Source: Mongoliimonas terrestris
GTDB taxonomy: Bacteria; Pseudomonadota; Alphaproteobacteria; Rhizobiales; Pleomorphomonadaceae
Assembly (NCBI RefSeq): GCF_001927285.1
Contig: NZ_MSIG01000002.1
Location: 62,001 to 126,000, forward strand
Direction: 5' to 3'
DNA length: 64,000 nt
The notes under the pieces were generated by a model. That model did not search any database and was not told the origin of the DNA. It saw only the letters and a list, made by a program, of their open reading frames with translations. Position numbers and translations under genes: made by a program. This document shows positions 17,256-25,513 of the stretch, in pieces. Position 1 is the stretch's first letter, and each line of letters opens with the position of its first letter.

Positions 17256-18108
17256 CGGCGGTCACCTGGAGGACGACGTTGAGGGTGCGGAACCGCGCCG
17301 AAAGGGCAGCCGTATCGAGTGCGGCCAGCCGGGCCACGCGCCCTGCCCCGCCGAAGCGGATCGGGAAGGCGCCGGCCGGCGGGCCGATCTCGATGGGATC
17401 GAGCGGCAGGACGATCGCCACCCGCCGGCGGCGGGCGAGGCGGGCGAGCGCCGCCTCGTCGTCCGCCGCGACGCCGTCCGGCCCGGTGGCGAACAGGATC
17501 TCGGCGCCCGGCGGCGCGAGGCGGGCCGCCCGGACGAGGGCACCGGTGAGCGCAGGAACGGCCGGACCCGGGTCGACGTCGCGCCCGGCACCCGGCCCGT
17601 CGAGCGCGCGGTCGTGCAGGGTGGCCAGCATGTGGGCGATCCGCCCCATCTGGTTGGCCCCGGCGGCGAACGGCAGGCTGCTGGCGCCGTGGGCGTCGAC
17701 GACCATGGCCGACACGGCGGCGCCGCGCGCCACCGCGCGCCAGCCGCGCCGCGCCAGGGCGCGGGCGGCGCGCACGGACCGGAGGTCGGGCCCGGTGCCC
17801 CAGAGCATCGACGGCCGGAAGTCGGCGATCAGCAGAACCGTGTCGTCCCGGTCCTCGTGGAAGGTGCGGATGTGCGGCTGGCCGGTTCGCGCCGTCGCCG
17901 CCGGGTCGATCCGGCGGGCGTCGTCGCCCTCCACGAAGGCGCGGATCTCGCGAAGGTCCATGCCGGCGCCGGGCGGCTTGCCCGGTACGGCGCCCGGCCG
18001 CCGGGTCGCCGGGCGGTGCCGGCCCCGATCGGGCGCGACGTCACGAAGGGCCATGAGGTCCGCGGCCGTCACGCGAAGGCCCGGCGCATGGGCGACGGCG
18101 CTCACCAT
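17236..18108 (-). CDS. DUF58 domain protein
   Basis: 290 residues from the ATG at 18108. The DUF58 core is visible: GMDLREIRAFVEGDDARRIDPAATARTG (the D-x-R-x-I-D-P signature at ~50-75), then a VWA-like fold with VLLIADFRPSM. No membrane helix is evident. It overlaps the MoxR stop by 7 bp. MoxR-DUF58 pairs are the conserved core of MoxR/Bat systems. Confidence 0.82.
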   Translation of the reverse strand: MVSAVAHAPGLRVTAADLMALRDVAPDRGRHRPATRRPGAVPGKPPGAGMDLREIRAFVEGDDARRIDPAATARTGQPHIRTFHEDRDDTVLLIADFRPSMLWGTGPDLRSVRAARALARRGWRAVARGAAVSAMVVDAHGASSLPFAAGANQMGRIAHMLATLHDRALDGPGAGRDVDPGPAVPALTGALVRAARLAPPGAEILFATGPDGVAADDEAALARLARRRRVAIVLPLDPIEIGPPAGAFPIRFGGAGRVARLAALDTAALSARFRTLNVVLQVTADDADAS

Positions 18109-19052
18109 GGCTCCACCGCGGTCAGGATCTCGGCGACCAGCGACCGGCCCGTCCGCCCTTCGCCGATCGCCGCCCAGGTGGGGACGAGCCGGTGGGCGAG
18201 CGCGTCCGGCGCCAGCGCCGTCACGTCCTCCGGCAGCGCGTAGTCGCGGCCCTTCAGGAAGGCGCGGGCCTGGGCGGCGGCGGCGAGCGCAAGCGTGCCA
18301 CGCGGCGAGATCGCGTGCTCCACATACGCGGCGACCACGCCGCCCGGCCGCGAGGCCATCACCAGCCGCACGATATAGTCCTTGAGCGCCGGCGACAGGT
18401 GCACCTCCGCCGCCTCGGCGCGCGCCTTGTGCAGCGTCTCGGCGGTGACCTGCACGGCATCGAGCACCGGCGGCGAGGCCCGCTCCGCCGACACGAGGTC
18501 CAGGATGGCGCGCTCCTGCTCGGCTTCCGGCAGGCCGAGCGAGAGATGGAGGAGGAAGCGGTCCATCTGGGCTTCGGGCAGCGGGAAGGTGCCCTCGTGC
18601 TCGATCGGGTTCTGGGTCGCCACCACCATGAAAGGGTCCGGCAGCCGCCGGGACACCCCCGCCGTGGTCACCTGGCTTTCCGCCATCGCCTCCAGAAGGG
18701 CCGACTGGACCTTCGGCGGCGCTCGGTTGATCTCGTCGACGAGCACCAGCGCGTGGAAGAGCGGGCCGGGCATGAACTCGAACGAACCGGTTTCCGGCCG
18801 GAACACCTGGGTGCCGGTGAGGTCGGCCGGCAACAGGTCGGGCGTGCACTGGATGCGCGCGTGGCTGCCCGGCAAGTGGGCGGCGAGCCGCTTCACCGCG
18901 CGGGTCTTGGCGATGCCCGGTGGCCCCTCGATCAGCACGTGGCCGCCCGCCAGCAGGGCGACGAGCAGCCGTTCGACCATCTCCTCGTGGCCGATCAGGC
19001 CGGTGGCGACATCGGCCCCGAGGCTGGCGATCGGGTGAATCATCGTGTTCAT
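18102..19052 (-). CDS. MoxR-family AAA+ ATPase
   Basis: 316 residues from the ATG at 19052, with AGGGAG 10 nt upstream. Walker A EGPPGIAKT (~44), Walker B LVDEINRAPPKVQSALLEAM, sensor 1 ATQNPIEHEGTFPLPEAQMDRF, and sensor 2 near SPRGTLALAAAAQA. First gene of the leftward operon. MoxR ATPases act as chaperones with VWA proteins, for example in metal insertion into large periplasmic enzymes. No such enzyme gene is visible in the window. Confidence 0.92.
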   Translation of the reverse strand: MNTMIHPIASLGADVATGLIGHEEMVERLLVALLAGGHVLIEGPPGIAKTRAVKRLAAHLPGSHARIQCTPDLLPADLTGTQVFRPETGSFEFMPGPLFHALVLVDEINRAPPKVQSALLEAMAESQVTTAGVSRRLPDPFMVVATQNPIEHEGTFPLPEAQMDRFLLHLSLGLPEAEQERAILDLVSAERASPPVLDAVQVTAETLHKARAEAAEVHLSPALKDYIVRLVMASRPGGVVAAYVEHAISPRGTLALAAAAQARAFLKGRDYALPEDVTALAPDALAHRLVPTWAAIGEGRTGRSLVAEILTAVEPW

Positions 19053-19170
19053 GCGGGCGGTCTCCCTTTCCGGCGGAGAATGGGCCGGCGCGCGCGGCGT
19101 GGCCAGAGACGCCCTCCCGGGCGATCCGGGAAGATCGCCCGGACGCGGCGGGACAAGGCGGCTCGAGGGC

Positions 19171-20499
19171 TCAGGTGGGCACCCGGGCGGTGGCGCGCAT
19201 GCCGCCCTCGGCCGGCTCCAGCGCGAAACGCCCGCCGAGCGCGCCGACCCGCTCCTGGATGCCGAGGAGGCCGAAGCCGTCGCCGATCGGCACGTCGGCG
19301 CGCATGCCGCCGTCATCGGCGACCACCAGCACGATCTCCCGCCCCACCGCGACCGAGAGGGCGATGCGCGTCGGCGCGCCGTGGCGGATCGCGTTGGTCA
19401 GGCATTCCTGCGCGATCCGGTAGAGGCTGAGGGCAAGGTCGTCGGGCACCCCGTCGAGATCGCCCTTGGTGTCCATGACGAACCGCACGGCCGGCACGCG
19501 GGTGCGCCAGTTCGCCACCAGCCGCTCCAGCGCCGGCCGCAGCCCGAGTTCGTCGAGATCGGGCGGGCGCAGGCGCGACAGTTCGGCCTTCAGGCTGTCC
19601 ATCATCTGGCCGGTGATCTCGGCGATCCGCTCGCCCTCCCCGGCCGTGCTCTCGCCGGATTGGGCGACGGCGGCTGCCAGCGACCGGGTCGCGGTCAGGC
19701 ACTGGCCGAATTCGTCGTGGAGTTCCCGTGCCAGCGCCCGGCGCTCGTTCTCCTGCACGGTGAACAGCCGGCGCGTCAGGTCCGTGCGGGCGTCGCGGGC
19801 TTCCTGAAGCGCCTCGGCCGTGTCGTTCAGCGCGAGGCTCAGGCTGTCGAACTCGGCGACGCGCAGGCGCGGCTGGCGGGTGGAGAAGTCGCCGCGCTGC
19901 AGCCCCTCGATGCCGCGGAGGATGGTGCGGAAGGGGGCGAGCAGGCGGGCGATGACGACCCCGGTGAGGAGCGCGCCGCCGACCGCCATGCCGATGGCGA
20001 CCCGCATCAGGTCGCCGGCCCGCTCCCAGGCGCGGGTGGTGATCACCGCCGGATCGGCGAAGGCCGTCACCCGGCCCTCGGCAATGGTGCGCGTGCGCAC
20101 CGGCACCGTGACCGGCTCCGGCACGAGGCCGGTGCGGTCCGCGAGCCACACGAACCAGCCCGGCGCCGCGGCGTCCGCCACCAGATAGGGGCCGCAGCGG
20201 CGATGGGTCGGCTGGTCCTCGGACCCGAACTCCACGCAGATGCCGGGCGCGATCAGCGTCCAGGCGGGAAACTGCTGCCAGTCGCGGAAGACGGGTGTCG
20301 GCGCGACGCCGCCGAAGGCGAGGCCGACGAAATCCGGCCGGGCGTCGATGGCGACCGCGACCCGGTTGGCCGTCTGGTCGGCGTCCCGATGGGCCGCCTC
20401 GGCCGTATCCCAGAGCACCCAGCCAGCCGCCGCCACGACGGTCACCAGGCCGGCGGCCAACATGCGGAGCACCAGTTGAGGCAGGAGCCCGCGGATCAT
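19171..20499 (-). CDS. sensor histidine kinase, HisKA_3/NarX type (MoxY-like)
   Basis: 442 residues. Membrane helix ~10-30, a periplasmic sensor region (~31-165) with two Cys (C88 and C102) that may form a disulphide, and a second helix ~167-187. A HAMP domain follows (LLAPFRTILRGIEGLQRGDFS). HisKA_3 has H261 in ARELHDEFGQ, and the ATPase domain has N and G boxes (QECLTNAIRHG; DGFGLLGIQERV). It overlaps the response-regulator gene by 4 bp. The pair lies upstream of the MoxR operon on the same strand, a natural candidate for its control. Confidence 0.88.
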   Translation of the reverse strand: MIRGLLPQLVLRMLAAGLVTVVAAAGWVLWDTAEAAHRDADQTANRVAVAIDARPDFVGLAFGGVAPTPVFRDWQQFPAWTLIAPGICVEFGSEDQPTHRRCGPYLVADAAAPGWFVWLADRTGLVPEPVTVPVRTRTIAEGRVTAFADPAVITTRAWERAGDLMRVAIGMAVGGALLTGVVIARLLAPFRTILRGIEGLQRGDFSTRQPRLRVAEFDSLSLALNDTAEALQEARDARTDLTRRLFTVQENERRALARELHDEFGQCLTATRSLAAAVAQSGESTAGEGERIAEITGQMMDSLKAELSRLRPPDLDELGLRPALERLVANWRTRVPAVRFVMDTKGDLDGVPDDLALSLYRIAQECLTNAIRHGAPTRIALSVAVGREIVLVVADDGGMRADVPIGDGFGLLGIQERVGALGGRFALEPAEGGMRATARVPT

Positions 20500-21131
20500 G
20501 GCGCTTCGGTCAGCCCGGCCCGCTGCGCTTTCAGCACCAGGTCGGCATCGCCCGACGCGTTCAGCTTCAGCCGGATCTGCGAGAGGTTGTTCTGCACCGT
20601 CTTCGACGAGAGGCCGAGCCGGTCGGCGATCGAGCGGCCGTTCATGCCGCGCGCCAGCATCGTCAGGATCTCGCGTTCACGCGGGGTCAGCGACGCCATG
20701 TCGTCGCCGCCGAGCGAGGTGTGTGCGATCTCCTGCGCCATGTCCGACGACAGCACCCGCCGCCCCGTCATGACGGCCTTGATGGCGCGGACGAGTTCCT
20801 CCGGGGGGCTGCTCTTCGACACGAACCCGCGGGCGCCGGCCGCCATCGCCCGCTGGGCGAACACCGCACCCTGGTGCATGGAAACGACGATGATCCGCGC
20901 GTCGGGATCGCGCGAAAGGATCGCCTGGACGGCCGGCAAGCCGCCGGCGCCCGGCATCGACAGGTCCATCAGGACCACGTCCGGCCGATAGTCCCTGAAC
21001 GCCTCCACCGCCGTCTCGCCATCGCCGGCCTCCGACACCACGGCCATGCCGACCTGGCGCTCCAGCAGCCGGCGAAATCCCTCCCGCACGATGGGATGGT
21101 CGTCGACGAGAAGTATGCGGATCAAGGACAT
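20496..21131 (-). CDS. LuxR/NarL-type response regulator (MoxX-like)
   Basis: 211 residues. Receiver domain with D10, D11, phospho-acceptor D56 (VLMDLSMPG), S/T in VVSMHQG and K106 in FVSKSSPP. A C-terminal LuxR helix-turn-helix follows (LTPREREILTMLARGMNGRSIADRLGLSSKTVQNNLSQI). First gene of the two-component pair. Paired with a membrane NarX-type kinase, as for Paracoccus MoxXY, but the target genes are unknown. Confidence 0.9.
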   Translation of the reverse strand: MSLIRILLVDDHPIVREGFRRLLERQVGMAVVSEAGDGETAVEAFRDYRPDVVLMDLSMPGAGGLPAVQAILSRDPDARIIVVSMHQGAVFAQRAMAAGARGFVSKSSPPEELVRAIKAVMTGRRVLSSDMAQEIAHTSLGGDDMASLTPREREILTMLARGMNGRSIADRLGLSSKTVQNNLSQIRLKLNASGDADLVLKAQRAGLTEAP

Positions 21132-21194
21132 ATATGAACGATACAGGGGTTCGCCGCCGGCACAACGGGGTGAATTGATGCAGCCGCGGCCGCT

Positions 21195-22373
21195 TCAGCG
21201 CCAGGAGAGGCGGCGCGCGATCAGCGGCGTCGCGATCGCCATGGCGGCCGCCGAAAACAGGCAGGCCGGCAGGAGGCCGAACACGTCCACCACCGGGGCT
21301 ACGAGAGCCACTCCGGCGGACTGCGCAACGAAAAGGCACGTGGCGAAGAAGGCGACCCCGGTTCCCCGCGCGTCCGGCATGATCTGCGTCGCGTGGAACT
21401 GCAGCGGGTTGTGAACGAGGTAGAAGCCGAACCCCATCAGGGCGATGGCCAGCGGCATCGACCAGAGCGCGGGCGAGAGGCCGAGGGCGAGAAAGCCGAC
21501 CGCCATCACCGGGCCGCCGACGGCCATCAGCCGGGCCGGGCGGAAGCGTCGGATCAGCCGGCCGACGAGGCTGGTGTAGACGATCCCGCCGAGCGCGAAG
21601 AAGGCGAGGATCAGGCCCACGGTGCCGAGGTCGATGCCGAAGCGGTCGTGGAGACTGGCGCCCGCGAAGGCCAGGACCCCGAACACCGCGACGCCCTCCA
21701 GGACGACCGCGCCGAGCACCAGATACGCATAGCGGTTGCCGACCAGCTTCAGCACCTGCGCGAGCGGATTGCGCGGCGGCGCGGCGGCCGGCGCGTCGAC
21801 CCCCGTGAACCGCGCGCCCCAGGCGAGCGCGCCGGCGACCACCAGGAAGCAGGCCGCGAAGGCGAGGAGCGCGGCCCGCCAGCCGAAGTGCTCGGTCAGA
21901 ATACCGCCGATCACCTGCCCCATCAGTCCGCCGGTGATGGTGCCCATCATGTAGCGGGCCATCACCGTCTGCCGCTCCGCGACCGGCACCTTGTCGCCGA
22001 TCCACGCCAGGGCGAGCGGCACGATGCCCGCCGCCGCCGCGCCCGCGAAGAGACGTGCGGCGGTCAGTTGTCCGAGCGTCACCGCGAGGCTGGCGACGGC
22101 GCTGGCGAACGCGCTGAGAAGGCAGAGCGCGAAGATCAGGCGGTACTTGCCGAACCGATCGCCGACAAGGCCGATCGCCAGCTGACAACACCCGTAGCCG
22201 AGCGCGTAGGCGGTGATGACGGCCGACGCCTGCCCCACCGTCACGCCGAAATCGTCGGCGAGACCGGGCAAGAGGGTGTCCATCGCGCGCAGGTTCACGC
22301 TGGCGGCGAAGCCGGACGCGGAGAGGATCAGGACGGCCCGCCCATGGTCGACGGTCGACGCGGCGGCCGTCAC
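21195..22373 (-). CDS. MFS transporter
   Basis: About 392 residues and 12 predicted membrane helices. MFS motif A-like loop GDRFGKYRL after helix 2, and a second copy after helix 8 (GRLIRRFRP). I chose the GTG at 22373 because AAGGG lies 10 nt upstream and it places the first helix near the N-terminus. A TTG at 22502 or GTG at 22472 would add up to 43 residues. Proton-driven efflux is the usual role; the substrate is unknown. It is divergent from the sulfonate-type ABC operon. Confidence 0.82.
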   Translation of the reverse strand: MTAAASTVDHGRAVLILSASGFAASVNLRAMDTLLPGLADDFGVTVGQASAVITAYALGYGCCQLAIGLVGDRFGKYRLIFALCLLSAFASAVASLAVTLGQLTAARLFAGAAAAGIVPLALAWIGDKVPVAERQTVMARYMMGTITGGLMGQVIGGILTEHFGWRAALLAFAACFLVVAGALAWGARFTGVDAPAAAPPRNPLAQVLKLVGNRYAYLVLGAVVLEGVAVFGVLAFAGASLHDRFGIDLGTVGLILAFFALGGIVYTSLVGRLIRRFRPARLMAVGGPVMAVGFLALGLSPALWSMPLAIALMGFGFYLVHNPLQFHATQIMPDARGTGVAFFATCLFVAQSAGVALVAPVVDVFGLLPACLFSAAAMAIATPLIARRLSWR

Positions 22374-22519
22374 GGACGGATCGCCCTTGAGGGAACCGGC
22401 GAACGGCCGAGCCGCCCGGATGGAGAGCGGGAGACCTGCCGCGAAACTGCGTGACGGATGGTCATTCTGCACACGTTCCGAGCATGGACAAAAGCAATCC
22501 AATCTTCAGCGTCCGCCCT

Positions 22520-22564
22520 TTGACTTCGCGCCAGTCGGACGATTTATAAAATAGTTTATAAAAT
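22520..22564 (+). promoter_or_regulatory. AT-rich promoter with tandem TTTATAAA sites
   Basis: In a GC-rich region, two copies of the palindrome TTTATAAA (22543-22550 and 22555-22562, 12 bp apart) lie within direct repeats TTTATAAAAT. A TTGACT at 22520 with TATAAA at 22545 gives a plausible but wide-spaced (19 bp) promoter for the ABC operon, with the repeats over the -10. The sites could be operators, for example for the GntR regulator encoded at 26872. Confidence 0.45.
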
Positions 22565-22680
22565 CCAGGAAGCGACGGCGTGGCCGAGTGCAGTCCTGAT
22601 TTGCAAAGCATGTCTCGTCTTTTGCCGATGCGCAGTCCCCGCACGGCGGCTGGCGAGGTCCTGTCGAAAAGGAACCGTCC

Positions 22681-23787
22681 ATGCGCAGCCATCGTCCTCT
22701 CGCGCTTCTCGGCGTGATCAGCCGCCGCACCGTTCTCCTTGCAGGAATCGCGCTTGCGGCGGCCTTTACGCCGGCTGCCGCCGTTGCCGCCGACAAGGCC
22801 GCGACGATCGTCCTCAGCACCACCGACCAGGACGTCAGCTACCAGCCCTACGGGCCCCTCGCGGCCCAGCTCGGCTATTTCGCCGAGGAAGGCCTCGACG
22901 TCACGATCGAGACCGCCGGCACCAGCGGCCAGGTTCTGCAGCTGGTCCTGTCCGGCAAGGCGCAGTTCGGCATGGTGGGTCCCGACAGCGTCCTCCTCGC
23001 CGCCGCCAAGGGCGACGTGCCGATCAAGATGATCTACGTGCTCATCCGCAAGAGCATCTACACGGCGGCGGTGAAGCCGGACTCGCCCATCCAGGACTTC
23101 AGCGGCCTTGCCGGCAAGGTGGTCGGCATGCCGGCCCTCTCCACCACGCTGGAGGCCTTCACCAAGATCCGCATGACCGACGACGGCGCCCCCGGGCCGG
23201 CCGCCAGCATCATCGAGACGGGCTATGGCGTGACCTCTATGGAGGCGCTGAAGTCCGGCACCATCGACGCCTTCATCGCCTGGCCGGGCCTCTTCGCGGC
23301 CTACCAGAACGCGGGCTACGACATCCGCCTGCTGCCCTACGGCGACTGGCAGAACGACTACTACGGCATCGGCCTTGCCGCCCGCGAGGACTACATCGCC
23401 GCCAACCCGGACGTGATCGACACCATCGCGCGCGGTCTCGCCAAGTCGGCCGTCTTCATCAAGACCAACCCGGAGAAGGTGGTCGAGACCTTCTGGGCCA
23501 CCTACCCGACCCGCGCGCCGCTGCCGGGCGAGGACGTGGAGGAGGCGATGACGAAGGAGATGCGCATTCTCGGCGCGACCATCGGCCAGATGCGCATCGA
23601 CGAATTCCCGCTCGACTTCATGTGGGGCTCGCAGGACGCCGCCACCTGGCAGCGCCACTACGACCTCCTGAAGAAGACCGGCCAGATCACGACGGATTTC
23701 GATCCGACGAAGTTCTTCACGAACGACTTCAACGAGAAAGCCAACGCCTTCGACCGCGCGCCCATCGTCGCGTCGGCGGCCGAATGA
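22681..23787 (+). CDS. ABC transporter substrate-binding protein, NMT1/SsuA-like
   Basis: 368 residues. Signal peptide with a possible twin-arginine motif (SRRTVLLAG) and cleavage after AAAVAA (~37). The mature part shows the NMT1/THI5 fold: YFAEEGLDVTIE, SGKAQFGMVGPDS, SLKSGTIDA-like, and AYQNAGYDIRLLPYGDW. Members bind sulfonates, nitrate, taurine or pyrimidine precursors. With luciferase-like monooxygenases downstream, an organosulfur or N-heterocyclic ligand is the best guess. Confidence 0.88.
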   Translation: MRSHRPLALLGVISRRTVLLAGIALAAAFTPAAAVAADKAATIVLSTTDQDVSYQPYGPLAAQLGYFAEEGLDVTIETAGTSGQVLQLVLSGKAQFGMVGPDSVLLAAAKGDVPIKMIYVLIRKSIYTAAVKPDSPIQDFSGLAGKVVGMPALSTTLEAFTKIRMTDDGAPGPAASIIETGYGVTSMEALKSGTIDAFIAWPGLFAAYQNAGYDIRLLPYGDWQNDYYGIGLAAREDYIAANPDVIDTIARGLAKSAVFIKTNPEKVVETFWATYPTRAPLPGEDVEEAMTKEMRILGATIGQMRIDEFPLDFMWGSQDAATWQRHYDLLKKTGQITTDFDPTKFFTNDFNEKANAFDRAPIVASAAE

Positions 23788-24587
23788 GCGCGCCCTCTCC
23801 GGCGTCTGCGCAAGGTCAGGCCGCGAAGGCGAGCCCCATCCATGTCTCGGCGGTGACCAAGGTCTTCAAGACCCGCACCGGCGACGAGGTGCTGGCGCTC
23901 GCCGACACGACCTTCAAGATCGCGAGCGGCGAGTTCGTGTCGATCGTCGGGCCGTCCGGCTGCGGCAAGTCCACGGTGATGCGCATCATCGCGGGGCTGA
24001 TGGAAGCCTCCAAGGGCGCCGTACTGCTCGGATCGAAGGTGGTCACCACGCCATCGCCCGAGATCGGCATCGCCTTCCAGAAGGCCGTGCTCCTGCCCTG
24101 GCTTCCGGTCGCCCGCAACATCGCCCTGCCGGCCGAGTTGGAAGGCCGGATGGCCAAGGCCGAAATCGACGCGCGGGTGGACCGGCTGCTGGAGATGGTG
24201 CGCCTCAAGGGCGCCGGGGGCCGCTACCCCGGCGAACTCTCCGGCGGCATGCAGCAGCGCGTCTCGATCGCCCGCGCGCTGATGACGGAACCGTCCGTTC
24301 TTCTCATGGACGAACCGTTCGGCGCCCTCGACGCGCTGACGCGCGAGCATATGCACGACGAGTTGCTGGCCATCTGGGCGGCGAACCGTCCGACCGTGGT
24401 CTTCATCACCCACGACATCGCCGAGGCCGTCTACCTGTCGGACCGGGTGCTGGTGATGGCGTCGCGCCCCGGCCGCGTCATCGCCGACGTGCCGATCGAC
24501 CTGCCGCGGCCCCGCACGCCCGACATCCGCGGCGAGGCCCGTTTCGCCAAGCTCGGCGCCGAGATCCGCGCCCTCATTCCCCACTGA
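23784..24587 (+). CDS. ABC transporter ATP-binding protein, SsuB/TauB/NrtD class
   Basis: 267 residues from the ATG at 23784, which overlaps the binding-protein stop (ATGA). Walker A GPSGCGKST, Q-loop FQKAVLLPWLPV, signature LSGGMQQRV, Walker B LLMDEPFGALD, H-loop THDIAEAVYLSDRV. The SDRVLVMASRPGRV stretch is typical of the sulfonate/nitrate class. Second gene of the operon. Confidence 0.92.
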   Translation: MSAPSPASAQGQAAKASPIHVSAVTKVFKTRTGDEVLALADTTFKIASGEFVSIVGPSGCGKSTVMRIIAGLMEASKGAVLLGSKVVTTPSPEIGIAFQKAVLLPWLPVARNIALPAELEGRMAKAEIDARVDRLLEMVRLKGAGGRYPGELSGGMQQRVSIARALMTEPSVLLMDEPFGALDALTREHMHDELLAIWAANRPTVVFITHDIAEAVYLSDRVLVMASRPGRVIADVPIDLPRPRTPDIRGEARFAKLGAEIRALIPH

Positions 24588-24615
24588 CCTCGCCCCACGA
24601 CCCTCGGAGGGAGCC

Positions 24616-25458
24616 ATGGCCATGACAGGACAGAAGAGCGGGCGCATGTCTCAGCTCTCGGCGACGCTCGCCGACCTGCAGACATCCCGACTCGCCGGCG
24701 TGCTCCACGTGGTCGGCGTGCGCATGGTCCAGCTTCTCGGCGGATTGCTCGTCTGGGATCTGCTCGTGCGCGGGTTCCAGGTCGACCCGCGGATCGTGCC
24801 CTCGCCGCTGGACGTCCTTGAATCCCTCTGGAACCTGACGATCTCCGGCATCCTCTTCGATGCCATCCGGATCACCATGCTGCAGACGGTGATCGGCTTC
24901 GTCATCGGCGCCGGCCTCGGCATCGTGCTCGCCGTGACCCTGTCCGAGGTCAAGATCCTGAAGCTGATCCTGCAGCCCTACATCGTCGCGCTGCAGGCGG
25001 TCCCGAAGGTGGCGGTCGCCCCGCTCTTCCTCATCTGGTTCGGCTTCGGCATGGAATCGAAGATCGCGCTCGTGGTCAGCATCCTGTTCTTTCCCGTGCT
25101 GGTGAACACGATGGCGGGCCTCGACGCCACCACCGAGGAGCAGTTGGAACTGATGCGGGCCTATCGGGCGACCCGGTGGCAGACGCTCGTCCGCCTGAAG
25201 GCCTATGTGGCCCTTCCCTTCGTGTTCGCCGCCTTCGAGGTCTCCCTGGTCCTCGCCCTGACGGCGTCCGTGGTGGCGGAGCTCCTCGGATCCGGCACCC
25301 TCGTCGGCCTCGGCACGCTCATCAAGATCTTCGACGCGCGCATGAACTCGGCCGGCATCTTCGCCGTGCTGATCGTGCTCTCCGTCCTCGGCGTCGCCCT
25401 CCACGCCCTGGTCATCGCCGCCTCGCACCGCTTCCTTGCCTGGAGCCGCCCGCTCTGA
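24616..25458 (+). CDS. ABC transporter permease, SsuC/TauC class
   Basis: 280 residues with six predicted helices and the EAA loop EEQLELMRAYRATRWQTLVRLKAY-type sequence at ~180-200 (split here: EEQLELMRAYRATRW then QTLVRLKAYVALP). GGAGGGAGCC gives a strong ribosome site. It completes the importer with the two genes before it. Confidence 0.9.
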   Translation: MAMTGQKSGRMSQLSATLADLQTSRLAGVLHVVGVRMVQLLGGLLVWDLLVRGFQVDPRIVPSPLDVLESLWNLTISGILFDAIRITMLQTVIGFVIGAGLGIVLAVTLSEVKILKLILQPYIVALQAVPKVAVAPLFLIWFGFGMESKIALVVSILFFPVLVNTMAGLDATTEEQLELMRAYRATRWQTLVRLKAYVALPFVFAAFEVSLVLALTASVVAELLGSGTLVGLGTLIKIFDARMNSAGIFAVLIVLSVLGVALHALVIAASHRFLAWSRPL

Positions 25459-25513
25459 GGCGGTCCCGCTCGACACCAGGCTTCCCCGTCGCACACAGGA
25501 AAGGACCTCCGGC

